64,000 nt of DNA from an uncultured Lachnospiraceae bacterium (lineage in GTDB: Bacteria; Bacillota; Clostridia; Lachnospirales; Lachnospiraceae): the NCBI GenBank assembly GCA_947567595.1, contig CANOMQ010000020.1, forward strand, positions 1 through 64,000. The letters run 5' to 3'. A program made the position numbers and the translations under genes. The notes under the pieces are model-generated. The model did no database searches and had not been told where the DNA came from. It saw only the letters and a list, made by a program, of their open reading frames with translations. Within the stretch, counting starts at the first letter, position 1. Every line of letters begins with the position of its first letter. Positions 43,854 to 52,975 of this stretch are shown here, piece after piece.

Positions 43854-44957
43854 CTAATTGATTTTCTTTGCAATCACCACAAACCGCCCGTCCTGCGTGT
43901 AATAATCACACGTCGATAAAATCAGGCAGGAATCACCGTATTCCAGCGTTTCCCCTGTGGTGTAAAGTGCATTGGCTTCTATATTTTGCTGAAATTCGGT
44001 AAAGCGCTCCTGCGTGCTGATGTCAATCGCGTCATAATAGCGGAATACGTCCTCATCTTCATACGCCACGGCAGAAAGCATTGCCGCCACCACGCGGTAA
44101 GTCCCCTCCTCATAAAGGCTGTCAAACCGGATTGTCTGGTGTTCCATGCAAAAGTCCTTGTCCTTATAATTTTTCAGCGTTCCAAACATGACGCCCGTCC
44201 TCATGTTGTGTCCGTAGATGATGATGTTCTGCCCGCTTTCCAGCACATTGCTGCGATAGTCAAGAATGAGAAGCCCGTTCTTGTCCGGCTGCCCCGTGAA
44301 GTTTTTGTCCAAATAATAATCGTTGTCCCCTTCCCTTGACATGACAGGGTAATTGATTTTTGTCCCTTCGATGGAAAGCCAGCCGGAAAAGTCCTCGTTT
44401 TCCTCATGCAAAGCCGTAAACTTGCTTAAAATGACAGGCTCATCCTGCTTTTCTAGTCCCGTCTGGGGCGGCGGCTCGCATTGTTCCTCGTCTGCCTGCG
44501 CGCTGGTGTCCGATATTGGTGTCGTATCCAAATCTGCAGACACGGTTATTTTGTCATGCAGCTTTTTGGTCTGATAATTGGTTCGCATGTCCAAAATCAA
44601 ATTCCAGTTCAGAAAGACAATGCAGAGCAAAAGAACCGCCACGGACACCACGGACGCAATGATTTTGTTGATACGAAACAGCCGTTTCACATTCTGCTTC
44701 CTTCTCTTTTTGGCAAGAAGCTTATCCTCTATCCGCGCCTTCTGCGCCTGCGTCATATTCTGCAATACCCGCTCTAAAAATGCTTCCCCCTTACTGCTTT
44801 GAAAGGTTATGTTATTTGACTTGATTTTATAGTAAATTTCCTGTGCAAGCTGTACGGTAAGCTCTTTTTTTCCACGCATTAACTGGCTTATGAGTTGTAA
44901 GTCATGCTCAAACGCTTCAGGATCATAGCCTGTGCCATATTTACTATCCTTTTCCAT
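43854..44957 (-). CDS. srtB: Class B sortase, second copy
   Basis: This is a 367-residue class B sortase with catalytic His in IIIYGHNMRTGVMFG, Cys in LILSTCDYY and Arg in GRFVVIAKK. The N-terminal cytoplasmic region (about 100 residues, basic) is followed by one TM helix (about 105-125). It is shorter than the sortase at 32250-33455 and clearly diverged from it, so the two are unlikely to be recent duplicates. It heads the two-gene operon with the TPKTG surface protein. AAGGTG precedes the ATG. Confidence 0.93.
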   Translation of the reverse strand: MEKDSKYGTGYDPEAFEHDLQLISQLMRGKKELTVQLAQEIYYKIKSNNITFQSSKGEAFLERVLQNMTQAQKARIEDKLLAKKRRKQNVKRLFRINKIIASVVSVAVLLLCIVFLNWNLILDMRTNYQTKKLHDKITVSADLDTTPISDTSAQADEEQCEPPPQTGLEKQDEPVILSKFTALHEENEDFSGWLSIEGTKINYPVMSREGDNDYYLDKNFTGQPDKNGLLILDYRSNVLESGQNIIIYGHNMRTGVMFGTLKNYKDKDFCMEHQTIRFDSLYEEGTYRVVAAMLSAVAYEDEDVFRYYDAIDISTQERFTEFQQNIEANALYTTGETLEYGDSCLILSTCDYYTQDGRFVVIAKKIN

Positions 44958-45016
44958 AAACGCACCTTATACTTTTTATGTAACCCTATAATTACATTTA
45001 ATATAGCACAAAAAAA

Positions 45017-45038
45017 GAAAATTGTATAGACAATTTTC
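45017..45038 (-). terminator. Terminator after leuS and its paralogue
   Basis: On the minus strand GAAAATTG...CAATTTTC is followed by TTTTTTT, 20 bases past the stop at 45059. Confidence 0.85.
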
Positions 45039-45058
45039 CCATTTTTTGTATTTTTTTA

Positions 45059-45805
45059 TTAAATTGATGTATTCAATAGATATTCGTCCATCTTTTCCCA
45101 CAACATCTTGGACAAATCGCACGCAAACGGCGCAATTAAAATCACATATTCCCTGCAAAGCTGTGTCACGGCTTCCTGACTGCCCGTATTGGCAGCAGCC
45201 TCCTGTACATTGCTGCCGGCATTGGCGTCCCGAACCGTTTTTGGTACTGCCTCGTCCATGGCGTGCTTTCTGACCTTGGTTACGATTTCCCCGATTTGCA
45301 GCTCCTTTTGCAGGACATTTAACAGCTCCATCAGCGCAGAAACGATATTGTGGCGGTTTGGCATGGTATTTTCACGCCCGATACACTTCTCGATTTTCTG
45401 CTGTGCCTGCCCTGACGCGCGGCGCATTCGCTCAAGGCTTTCCTTTTGGATTGCCTGATAGCCGCCCTGCCTGTTCCACGCCGTCGCCGCCAAAATAAAC
45501 CGCCTGTACCTTCCAAGGAATTTATACATTCCCTCTAACGCGCCCTCGTTCCAGCTTTCATAAAACGGCGCGTCATGCTCCTTTGGCGTCTGTTCAAAAA
45601 GCAGATAAAGCCGCAAACAGTCCGTACCATAATCCATTACAAGGTCGTCGTCAAATACCCTACTGCCTGTTTGACTAATCCAGTCAAGCAGTGCCCGCGC
45701 CTTGTCGCTTTTATATAGGAAGCTGTCGGGTATCGCACACCCCGACAGCTTCTTTGCATTGTATTCAATTTCCCTGTGATTAAGCGGTGTTAATATCTCG
45801 TCCAT
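45059..45805 (-). CDS. LeuRS-like anticodon-domain paralogue lacking catalytic motifs
   Basis: This is a 248-residue protein starting 7 bp after leuS. Residues 53-105 align well with the stretch of LeuRS just after KMSKS (LVMDYGTDCLRLYLLF versus [16 protein letters not shown], then a matching FLGRYRRF helix). Residues 135-170 and 213-242 align with the anticodon-binding helical bundle (IAPFACDLSKMLWEKM versus [12 protein letters not shown]). The KMSKS motif is replaced, and the HIGH half and editing domain are absent, so it cannot charge tRNA. It may bind tRNA-Leu or LeuRS. The neighbouring leuS is complete, so this is not a broken piece of it. Confidence 0.8.
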   Translation of the reverse strand: MDEILTPLNHREIEYNAKKLSGCAIPDSFLYKSDKARALLDWISQTGSRVFDDDLVMDYGTDCLRLYLLFEQTPKEHDAPFYESWNEGALEGMYKFLGRYRRFILAATAWNRQGGYQAIQKESLERMRRASGQAQQKIEKCIGRENTMPNRHNIVSALMELLNVLQKELQIGEIVTKVRKHAMDEAVPKTVRDANAGSNVQEAAANTGSQEAVTQLCREYVILIAPFACDLSKMLWEKMDEYLLNTSI

Positions 45806-45812
45806 TTCAACC

Positions 45813-48350
45813 CTATTTCACAACAATATTCAAAATCCTGCCCTTGACATAGATTTCCTTGACAACGGTTTTTCCTGCCATCAAATCCGCGATTGCCTTA
45901 ATTTCATGCGCCTTTTCCTTCACGGACTCCACTTCCTCGTCAAGCCCGACCACGAGCGTCGCCTTCACCTTGCCGTTAATCTGTACCGCAATCTCAACGT
46001 TTGCCTCAATCGTCTTTGCCTCGTCAAACTCGGGCCATTTCTGCTGGTATACCCTGCCTTTTCCGGCAAAATTGATTTTCCAAAGCTCCTCCGTCATATG
46101 CGGCGCAACCGGATTTAACAAAAGCAGCAGTGTCGCGTACTCCGCCCTTGTCACGCTGTTTGCCTTAAAGAACTCATTGACAAGCGCCATCATCGCCGCG
46201 ATTGCCGTGTTGAACTTTAATTCCTCAAAATCGTTTGATACCTTTTTGATGGTCTGGTGCATTTTTGTCTCAAACTCGGCGCGGTACGTATCGCCGTCAA
46301 CCAGCATATCCTGAAGCTTCCAAACCCTGTCAAGGAAACGGCGGCAGCCCTTAACGCCCTCCATGCTCCATGCGGCGGAAACGTCAAAAGCACCGATGAA
46401 CATCTCATACGTCCGCATGGTATCCGCGCCATAATCGTTGACGACATCATCCGGATTGATGACATTCCCCAAAGACTTTGACATCTTTACAATCGGGTGT
46501 TCTGCCATCTCGCCGTATTTCTCAACCAATGCCTTTCTCGCTTCTTTCTCGCTGCCATACTCCGCTATCAGCCGTTTTTGCTCCTCTGCTGTCTGATTGA
46601 CAAAGCTGTGTGGGTTCAGTCCCAAAATCATGCCGTGGCTTGTGCGCTTTTTGTACGGCTCACTGCATGAAACAAGACCTTGGTCATAGAGGAACTTATG
46701 CCAGAACCTTGAGTACAGCAAATGCAGCGTCGTATGCTCCATTCCGCCGTTGTACCAGTCAACCGGCATCCAGTAATCGATTGCCTCCTTGCTTGCAAAC
46801 GCGTCCTTGTTGTCCGGGTCAATATACCGCAGGAAATACCATGACGAGCCTGCCCACTGCGGCATGGTATCCGTCTCGCGCTCCGCCTTGCCGCCGCACT
46901 TCGGACAGGTCGTTTCCACCCAGTCGCGCATTGCCGCAAGCGGTGACTCACCTGTATCGGTCGGCATATAGCTGTCCACCTCGGGAAGCCGCAGCGGAAG
47001 CGCGCTCTCGTCAAGCGGCACATACCCGCAGCATGGGCACTTTACGATGGGAATCGGCTCGCCCCAGTAGCGCTGGCGTGAAAATACCCAGTCGCGCAGC
47101 TTGAAGTTTATTTTTTTATGTCCGATGCCTTTTTCTTCCAGCCATTTGGTTATCGCAGCCTTTGCATCGCTTACTTCCAGTCCGTCAAGGAAGTCCGAAT
47201 TGCACAGCGTTCCTGTCGCCACGTCCGTAAACGCCTCGTTCTGCACGTCTCCGCCTGCCACGACCTCTATAATAGGAAGTCCGAACTTCTTTGCAAAATC
47301 CCAGTCCCTTGTGTCATGCGCCGGAACTGCCATAATCGCGCCTGTTCCGTATGACATCAATACGTAGTCGGAAACCCATACCGGAATTTCCTTATTATTC
47401 ACCGGATTGATGGCTGAAATGCCTTTTAAGCAAACACCAGTTTTGTCCTTTGCAAGCTCTGTACGCTCGAAGTCCGATTTTTTGGAAGCCTGCTCGCGGT
47501 AGCCTGCAACCTCGTCATAATTTGCGATATCCGCCTTGTATTTTTCAATGAGCGGGTGCTCCGGTGAGATCACCATGTAGGTCGCGCCAAACAGCGTGTC
47601 CGGTCTTGTCGTGTAAACGGTCAGGATTTCGTCCTTGTCCTTCAGCTTAAAGTTGACCTCCGCGCCCTCGGAACGCCCTATCCAGTTTTTCTGCGAAATT
47701 TTAACCTTTTCGATATAGTCAACCTCGTTTAAGCCGTCAATCAGCTTGTCGGCGTACTCGGTGATTTTGAGCATCCACTGCGACTGCATTTTGCGGATAA
47801 CCTCCGAACCGCAGCGCTCGCACACGCCGTTTACAACCTCCTCGTTTGCAAGTCCGACCTTGCAGGAGGTGCAGAAATTAATCGGCATTTCGCTTTTGTA
47901 GGCAAGTCCTTTTTTGAACAACTGCAAGAAAATCCACTGTGTCCATTTGTAGTAATTTTCGTCCGTCGTGTTGATTTCTTTTGACCAGTCAAAGGAATAG
48001 CCAAGTGATTTTAACTGCTCCTTAAAACGCGCCACGTTATTTTTGGTGACGATTTTGGGGTGAATTTTATTTTGAATGGCGTAATTTTCCGTCGGAAGCC
48101 CGAACGCGTCCCAGCCCATCGGGAACAGCACGTTGTAGCCCTGCATTCTGCGCTTTCTTGACACAATGTCCATCGCCGTATATGGTCTTGGGTGCCCTAC
48201 ATGGAGTCCCTGTCCTGACGGATACGGGAACTCAACAAGGGCGTAATATTTTGGCTTGGATTTGTCAATCCTGACCTGAAATGCCTTCTCGTTGTCCCAT
48301 ATGTCCTGCCATTTCTTCTCAATATCCTTTGGAGAATATTCTCTGTTCAT
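45813..48350 (-). CDS. leuS: Leucyl-tRNA synthetase
   Basis: This is a complete 845-residue class Ia synthetase that charges tRNA-Leu. It has the HIGH motif as HVGH in [12 protein letters not shown], a zinc-finger-like CTSCKVG...CERCG segment, and the CP1 editing domain ([14 protein letters not shown] ... [13 protein letters not shown]). The KMSKS motif is at 622-626, followed by the anticodon-binding bundle and C-terminal domain. It has its own sigma-A promoter and AAGGAG ribosome binding site. Only about 100 nt separate it from the ssrA terminator, so no T-box leader can fit. Confidence 0.98.
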   Translation of the reverse strand: MNREYSPKDIEKKWQDIWDNEKAFQVRIDKSKPKYYALVEFPYPSGQGLHVGHPRPYTAMDIVSRKRRMQGYNVLFPMGWDAFGLPTENYAIQNKIHPKIVTKNNVARFKEQLKSLGYSFDWSKEINTTDENYYKWTQWIFLQLFKKGLAYKSEMPINFCTSCKVGLANEEVVNGVCERCGSEVIRKMQSQWMLKITEYADKLIDGLNEVDYIEKVKISQKNWIGRSEGAEVNFKLKDKDEILTVYTTRPDTLFGATYMVISPEHPLIEKYKADIANYDEVAGYREQASKKSDFERTELAKDKTGVCLKGISAINPVNNKEIPVWVSDYVLMSYGTGAIMAVPAHDTRDWDFAKKFGLPIIEVVAGGDVQNEAFTDVATGTLCNSDFLDGLEVSDAKAAITKWLEEKGIGHKKINFKLRDWVFSRQRYWGEPIPIVKCPCCGYVPLDESALPLRLPEVDSYMPTDTGESPLAAMRDWVETTCPKCGGKAERETDTMPQWAGSSWYFLRYIDPDNKDAFASKEAIDYWMPVDWYNGGMEHTTLHLLYSRFWHKFLYDQGLVSCSEPYKKRTSHGMILGLNPHSFVNQTAEEQKRLIAEYGSEKEARKALVEKYGEMAEHPIVKMSKSLGNVINPDDVVNDYGADTMRTYEMFIGAFDVSAAWSMEGVKGCRRFLDRVWKLQDMLVDGDTYRAEFETKMHQTIKKVSNDFEELKFNTAIAAMMALVNEFFKANSVTRAEYATLLLLLNPVAPHMTEELWKINFAGKGRVYQQKWPEFDEAKTIEANVEIAVQINGKVKATLVVGLDEEVESVKEKAHEIKAIADLMAGKTVVKEIYVKGRILNIVVK

Positions 48351-48408
48351 ATATTTTTGCTCCTTTTAATCGTTAATCTTTTCACACGGTGTAAACAAAC
48401 ATGTATTT

Positions 48409-48437
48409 ATTGTAGCGCAATCGGTTTTATATTGCAA
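48409..48437 (-). promoter_or_regulatory. leuS promoter
   Basis: On the minus strand TTGCAA (48432-48437) and TACAAT (48409-48414) are separated by 17 bp, giving a leader of about 50 nt. Confidence 0.65.
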
Positions 48438-48451
48438 GTCTTGGAAAAGAG

Positions 48452-48494
48452 AAAACTTCCAAAAGCATCCTTTTTGAACGCTTTTGGAAGTTTT
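48452..48494 (-). terminator. ssrA terminator
   Basis: On the minus strand a 15-bp stem, AAAACTTCCAAAAGC with its complement, follows directly after the tmRNA 3' end and continues into TCTCTTTT. Confidence 0.8.
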
Positions 48495-48497
48495 CAG

Positions 48498-48841
48498 TGG
48501 AGTAGACGGGAGTCGAACCCGTGTCCAAAAAACCATCCCATGTACTTCTACAAGCTTATCCGGCTGTTTCGGGCAAGCCCGGTTCCCTTCCGCATAGGCG
48601 AGCCAGCGCCCCTAAACGGTCAGTAGCTTCATGATACGCCCATATGCGCAAAGCTTTGCATATGTCGTTTCCTACAAAATCGATGCCTGAGTCCCGATGT
48701 GTAGGTGCACCCGGTCAGACAGCAGCCATTAGGCTGCGTATGCTAAATTATCTTCAGCGTTTAATTTTAATTTTGGAATTAACGCATACCTGCGGCTTGC
48801 TTCTCCATCTTCAAGTTCCCTGTCGAAACCTTTACTACCCC
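48498..48841 (-). ncRNA. ssrA: Transfer-messenger RNA (tmRNA)
   Basis: On the minus strand the RNA starts GGGGTAG...GGTTTCGACAGGG and ends with a T arm (GGTTCGACTCCC) and CTACTCCA. Its first seven bases pair with the last seven before the discriminator A, which fixes the ends; CCA is only partly encoded. The tag reading frame ends in ...NAEDNLAYAA with its stop at 48729-48731, a typical hydrophobic proteolysis tag. The partner gene smpB lies 500 bp upstream on the same strand. Confidence 0.96.
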
Positions 48842-48881
48842 TTGAACATCATGCGGTTTTTACCTGCTTCAAGGTCTTATC

Positions 48882-48910
48882 ATCATATCAGATAACACCC
48901 CAAAAGTCAA
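48882..48910 (-). promoter_or_regulatory. ssrA promoter
   Basis: On the minus strand TTGACT (48905-48910), 17 bp, TATGAT (48882-48887). The -35 overlaps the last codon and stop of the VanZ-like gene. The predicted start lies about 35 nt before the mature tmRNA end. Confidence 0.7.
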
Positions 48911-49329
48911 GTATCCTGACCGCCCTTTTTACCCAATTTTTTCTTCACCAAAGCCACTGCCGCTACCCCAATCAGGGTTCCAAGCGTATTCAGTATCAAA
49001 TCGTCAAGCTCGCTCACCCCCACGCTCCAAACATACTGCATGGTTTCTATGAAAAGTGACAGCATAAATCCCGAAAAGACTGCCAATACGCCCTTCATTC
49101 CCCGATAGCCCAGATACGCCCCAAACGGGATAAAAGCCACGATATTCCCCGCAAAAAAATACACCAGATGCCACCAGCTATGATTTTGCCAAAAACGGGC
49201 ATATTCCCGGAACAAATACCAGTTCAGCTCTCTTTGGGGAATGTCACGGACTAGCGTCAGCTTAAAAAGCACCGCCATATAGATGGCAAAAAGCACATGG
49301 ATTATCCACCGATAATTCGTTTTCTTCAT
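48907..49329 (-). CDS. VanZ-like family membrane protein
   Basis: This is a 140-residue polytopic membrane protein with about four hydrophobic helices. Its VanZ features are FKLTLVRDIP after the first helix, FIPFGAYLGYRG, LFIETMQYVW and SELDDLILNTLGTLIG. VanZ proteins are linked to low-level teicoplanin resistance in some enterococci, but most homologues have no known role. It follows smpB by 13 bp and is probably the last gene of the rnr-smpB transcript. AAGGAA precedes the ATG. Confidence 0.88.
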   Translation of the reverse strand: MKKTNYRWIIHVLFAIYMAVLFKLTLVRDIPQRELNWYLFREYARFWQNHSWWHLVYFFAGNIVAFIPFGAYLGYRGMKGVLAVFSGFMLSLFIETMQYVWSVGVSELDDLILNTLGTLIGVAAVALVKKKLGKKGGQDT

Positions 49330-49342
49330 AATGTTCCTTATT

Positions 49343-49813
49343 CTAGTACAGATTTTTTACCTTAAACTCCCTTTGCGCCTCACGTCTTGCGTCCTTTTTC
49401 GCAATGTCCTCACGCTTGTCATAGAGCTTCTTGCCCTTTGCAAGCCCGATTTCAAGCTTTGCCCTGCCGTTTGAAAAATAAACCTGAAGCGGCACAAGCG
49501 TATAGCCCTTTTCCTTAATCCGCCCAAGCAGCCTGTTAATCTCCTGCTTATGCAGCAGAAGCTTTTTGACGCGCAGCGGGTCCTTGTTAAATATATTTCC
49601 CTTTTCATAAGGGGATATATGCATACCATAGATAAATACTTCCGCATTTTCAATTCGGATAAATGCCTCCTTAATGCTGCATTTTCCCATGCGCAGCGAC
49701 TTTACCTCCGTACCGTGCAGCGCAATGCCGCACTCATACTTTTCCTCAATGAAATAGTCATGGTACGCCTTTTTATTATTTGCTACCAGTTTTAACGCAT
49801 TCTTGTCTGCCAT
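49343..49813 (-). CDS. smpB: SsrA-binding protein SmpB
   Basis: This is a 156-residue SmpB of normal length. It has the conserved start ([34 protein letters not shown]), GKCSIKEAF and the C-terminal tail [22 protein letters not shown] that enters the ribosomal decoding centre. It delivers tmRNA to stalled ribosomes. It sits 15 bp after rnr and upstream of ssrA, the usual Firmicutes order. Confidence 0.98.
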   Translation of the reverse strand: MADKNALKLVANNKKAYHDYFIEEKYECGIALHGTEVKSLRMGKCSIKEAFIRIENAEVFIYGMHISPYEKGNIFNKDPLRVKKLLLHKQEINRLLGRIKEKGYTLVPLQVYFSNGRAKLEIGLAKGKKLYDKREDIAKKDARREAQREFKVKNLY

Positions 49814-49828
49814 TGCCCTGCTCCTTTT

Positions 49829-51982
49829 TTAATCCGCCTTTTCGTCCTCTCCAAGCTCCCACTCCTCGGGGATTACAAAATCAATCGTTCTCGAAATCCT
49901 GTCCACCGCATTGACCTTGATGTGCAGCTTCTGCCCTAACTTGTAGCGGATTCCTGTCGCCTGCCCCACCATCTCGTAAGCTTCCTCGTCATAATAAAAA
50001 TAATCCCCCGGAAGCATGGACACATGAATCATGCCCTCCACCGTATTTGGCAGCTCCACATAAACGCCCCATGAGGTGATGGAGGAAATCACGCCCTCAT
50101 AAATGCTGCCGATACGCTCCTCCATATATTCCGCCTTTTTGAGCTTATCCGTCTCGCGCTCCGCCTCGTCCGCACGCCGCTCCATATCCGATGAATGCTT
50201 TGTCACCTCGGGAAGGATTTCCTGATAATGCGCAATCCGTTTTTCGCTTAATTTCCCGCGAAGCTGTTCCTTGATAATCCTGTGAATCTGCAAGTCAGGG
50301 TATCTTCGGATTGGCGAGGTAAAATGGCAGTAATACTGACACGCAAGTCCAAAATGACCAGCACAGTCAACCGTATATTTCGCCTGCTTCATGCTGCGCA
50401 GCGTCAGCCTGCTAATCAGCGCCTCCTCCGGTGTATCCTCCGCCTTTGCAAGCAGCTTTTGCAGCTCCTTGGGGTGGATTTCCTCCTGCTGGCTCTTCAA
50501 TAAATACCCGAAATTCCGGATAAAGGTGCCAAGCTTCGTAATCTTTTCCGGGTCAGGCGTATCGTGCGTACGGTAAACGAACGGCAGCTCAAGCCAGTAA
50601 AAATGCTCCGCCACGGTCTCGTTTGCAATCAGCATAAAGTCCTCGATAATCTTTGTCGCAACGTTTCTGTCATACGGCTTGATGTCTATGGGGTGCCCTT
50701 CCTGATCCAAAAGAATTTTTGTCTCGGGAAAATCAAAATCAATCGAGCCGCGCTTTCTGCGCTTTTTGCGCAAAATTTCCGCAAGCTCACGCATTAATTC
50801 AAACATGGGCACCAGCGCTTCGTACTCCCTGCGTTCTGCCTCGTCATGCTCCTCAAGGATTTTTTTCACGCTGGTATACGACATCCGCCTGTCCACCTTA
50901 ATGACGCTCTCGACCAGCTCATGGCTTACGACCTCGCCCTTTTGGTCAATGGTCATCAGACAGCTTAATGAAAGCCTGTTTTCTCCCGCATTCAAAGAGC
51001 AGATACCGTTTGAGAGCTTGTGTGGAAGCATCGGAATGACCCGGTCAACAAGATAGACGCTGGTTCCCCTCTCCCTCGCCTCCCAGTCAAGCGCCGAATT
51101 TTCCTGCACATAATTTGTCACGTCCGCAATATGCACGCCAAGCTGATAGTATGCGCCGTCCATTGTCAGGCTTACCGCGTCGTCCAAATCTTTTGCGTCC
51201 TCCCCGTCAATCGTCACCATCTGCAAATCGCGCAAATCACGCCTGCCCGCCATGTCTGCCTCGGACACCTCGTTTGCAACGTGCTCCACCTGATTCATGA
51301 TTTTCTCTGAAAACTCCACCGGCAGCTCATAGCCCTTTACAATGGACATAATGTCCACGCCCGGGTCGTTTGCATGACCGAGTATTTCTATAATTTTTCC
51401 CTCCGGCTTCCGGTTGTTCTTACCGTAATCCGTTATCTCGCAAACGACTTTATGTCCCGACACGGCTCCCTTGGAGCGCTCAACCGGAACAAAAATATCG
51501 TCCCTTATTTTTGTGTTGTCCGCAACCACAAAGCCAAAATTTTTGCTGCTCTTATCAAAAGTGCCCACGACATGCTTCATGCCGCGCGCTATAATCTCAA
51601 TGACCTGCGCCTCCTGACGCTTTCCGCTCTGTCCCGACAAAAGCGCCACCTTGACCGTATCGTTGTGAAACGCCCCGTTGACGCAGTTTTCAGGGATATA
51701 CAAATCCTCCTGTCTGCCGTCTATTTCCACAAAGCCAAAGCCCTTCGGGTGGCTGATAAACGTGCCAATCAGCTCCTTGTCCGCATGTTTTGCCTTGACA
51801 AACTTTCCCTTTTTCGTAATGGACAGCTTTCCTTCCGCTAAAAGCTCATTTAAAATGCGGTTCAGCTCAGGCCTGTCCTGCTTGGAAACCTGCAGCATGA
51901 CTGCAAGCTCCTTTTCCTTCATGGGCACATAAAAATCTTCCCCGACCAAATCCAGTATCACTTTTTTTCTTTTATCTGACAT
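49829..51982 (-). CDS. rnr: Ribonuclease R
   Basis: This 717-residue 3'-5' exoribonuclease degrades structured RNA and, with tmRNA/SmpB, defective mRNAs. Its order is an N-terminal winged helix (YVPMKEKELAVML), cold-shock domains (GFGFVEIDGRQEDLYIP, NFGFVVADNT), the RNB catalytic domain with metal-binding Asp residues in TIDGEDAKDLDDAV, and a C-terminal S1 domain (YEGVISSITSWGVYVELPNTVEGMIHV). The start is ATG 51982 after AGGTGCAGGT; the in-frame extension to 52051 is not conserved in character. It lies between secG and smpB. Confidence 0.96.
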   Translation of the reverse strand: MSDKRKKVILDLVGEDFYVPMKEKELAVMLQVSKQDRPELNRILNELLAEGKLSITKKGKFVKAKHADKELIGTFISHPKGFGFVEIDGRQEDLYIPENCVNGAFHNDTVKVALLSGQSGKRQEAQVIEIIARGMKHVVGTFDKSSKNFGFVVADNTKIRDDIFVPVERSKGAVSGHKVVCEITDYGKNNRKPEGKIIEILGHANDPGVDIMSIVKGYELPVEFSEKIMNQVEHVANEVSEADMAGRRDLRDLQMVTIDGEDAKDLDDAVSLTMDGAYYQLGVHIADVTNYVQENSALDWEARERGTSVYLVDRVIPMLPHKLSNGICSLNAGENRLSLSCLMTIDQKGEVVSHELVESVIKVDRRMSYTSVKKILEEHDEAERREYEALVPMFELMRELAEILRKKRRKRGSIDFDFPETKILLDQEGHPIDIKPYDRNVATKIIEDFMLIANETVAEHFYWLELPFVYRTHDTPDPEKITKLGTFIRNFGYLLKSQQEEIHPKELQKLLAKAEDTPEEALISRLTLRSMKQAKYTVDCAGHFGLACQYYCHFTSPIRRYPDLQIHRIIKEQLRGKLSEKRIAHYQEILPEVTKHSSDMERRADEAERETDKLKKAEYMEERIGSIYEGVISSITSWGVYVELPNTVEGMIHVSMLPGDYFYYDEEAYEMVGQATGIRYKLGQKLHIKVNAVDRISRTIDFVIPEEWELGEDEKAD

Positions 51983-52067
51983 ACCTGCACCTTTCTGCAA
52001 CCGTCTGCACCAATTCCATACCGCTCCCCAAGCAACCCCTGTTAATACCATTGTACACTATGAAGCA

Positions 52068-52098
52068 GAAAAAAACACCCTTGAATTTACAAGAGTGT
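52068..52098 (-). terminator. secG terminator
   Basis: On the minus strand ACACTCTTG...CAAGGGTGT is followed by TTTTTT, 19 bases after the secG stop. Hence rnr may need its own promoter in 51983-52067, which I cannot define well. Confidence 0.85.
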
Positions 52099-52116
52099 CT
52101 AAATGTTTTATCTTCG

Positions 52117-52353
52117 TTAAAAATTAATATTTAAAACAACTGCAAGCAACATAAATACAACGCCCAAAATCTTTGTAAACTTGACAAGCGCACCCTCCAT
52201 CGAACGCCCCTTGTTTTTGCCCCAGTAGGTTTCCGCCGCGCCACTGATTGCACCAAGTCCTGCCGATTTACCCTCCTGCATTAAAACAATCGCTGTAAAT
52301 ACAATCGATACCAATATCAAAATAACCGTAAGTACGATTCGCAAAGCTGCCAT
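52117..52353 (-). CDS. secG: Preprotein translocase subunit SecG
   Basis: This is a 78-residue membrane protein with two hydrophobic helices (about 4-26 and 55-75). The conserved SecG loop between them is VLMQEGKSAGLGAISGAAETYWGKNKGRS. It is a component of the SecYEG channel. It has AAGGAGG before the ATG, its own promoter and its own terminator, and precedes rnr as in other Firmicutes. Confidence 0.95.
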   Translation of the reverse strand: MAALRIVLTVILILVSIVFTAIVLMQEGKSAGLGAISGAAETYWGKNKGRSMEGALVKFTKILGVVFMLLAVVLNINF

Positions 52354-52388
52354 CTTTACACCTCCTTAGTGATGACCTAACAGTGACA

Positions 52389-52417
52389 AGTGTAACATAT
52401 GTGAACAGACTTTTCAA
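52389..52417 (-). promoter_or_regulatory. secG promoter
   Basis: On the minus strand TTGAAA (52412-52417), 17 bp, TACACT (52389-52394), about 35 nt upstream of the start codon. Confidence 0.65.
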
Positions 52418-52458
52418 CTGTTTTTTCACTATTTTGGCTATTTTTATTTTTTCACCCC

Positions 52459-52515
52459 AAAACAGGGTATCTGATATTTCCTAAACGGTTTAGAACATAT
52501 CAGACACCCTGTTTT
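52459..52515. repeat. 57-bp near-perfect palindrome
   Basis: Nested arms AAAACAGGGT/ACCCTGTTTT, TCTGATAT/ATATCAGA and CTAAAC/GTTTAG form an almost continuous hairpin with a 1-nt centre. It lies between the DUF3795 gene end and the secG promoter and may terminate the GNAT-AraC-DUF3795 transcript, though no strong T tract follows on either strand. The rest of 52418-52675 (AT-rich, about 200 bp) shows no gene or RNA that I can identify. Confidence 0.7.
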
Positions 52516-52675
52516 GATACCATTAATAAAACGGCGGTGAGCATATGTGTTGGCATAAAAGGGTTTTTTCATATGGCTCAAAGCAGTTCTGATTAATGAA
52601 TTCTTCTGCGCATTATATATATCGTCGAATTTTCGGAATTTTTTATATTATTTGAAAAATTTATGTAAATTTATC

Positions 52676-52975
52676 TTATCTGTTCTGTAATGCCTGAATC
52701 CGCATTCTGATGTTTTCCTCAAATTCCTCGTCCGAATATTTCGGGTCCCTTGTCCTTCTCCAAATATCACAGGGCGCGGCGTCGCACTCCCCGCAGTTTC
52801 TAAGCCCTTTTCCATTCACCGTACAGTCGTAAATCGCACATGCCTGTCCCTCGGGCGCATGGAAAACCTTTCCCTCACACGCGTTACACCCCGCACACAT
52901 TTTCCCGAAACAGTAGCATGCACTACAGTCCGTTCCGCATACACTCAATGTTTTGTTTTCTGATTGTCCCATCAT
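52676..52975 (-). CDS. DUF3795-type cysteine-rich protein
   Basis: This is a 99-residue (or 98 from the second ATG) soluble protein with ten or so Cys in the DUF3795 arrangement: LSVCGTDCSACYCFGKMCAGCNACEG, ACAIYDC, GLRNCGECDAAPCDIW. Such spacing suggests metal or Fe-S binding, but the family function is unknown. The start overlaps the AraC stop (GAATGATGG), so it is translationally coupled as the third gene of the GNAT-AraC operon. Confidence 0.85.
   Translation of the reverse strand: MMGQSENKTLSVCGTDCSACYCFGKMCAGCNACEGKVFHAPEGQACAIYDCTVNGKGLRNCGECDAAPCDIWRRTRDPKYSDEEFEENIRMRIQALQNR

Noticed and set aside
45059-45805. The LeuRS-like gene as a frameshifted tail of leuS
   Set aside because: leuS already has its full C-terminal domain and stop codon; the second gene repeats the anticodon region with diverged sequence, so it is a separate paralogue.
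48351-48451. T-box leader for leuS
   Set aside because: Only about 50 nt lie between the predicted start site and the ATG, too short for a T-box, and no T-box motif is seen.
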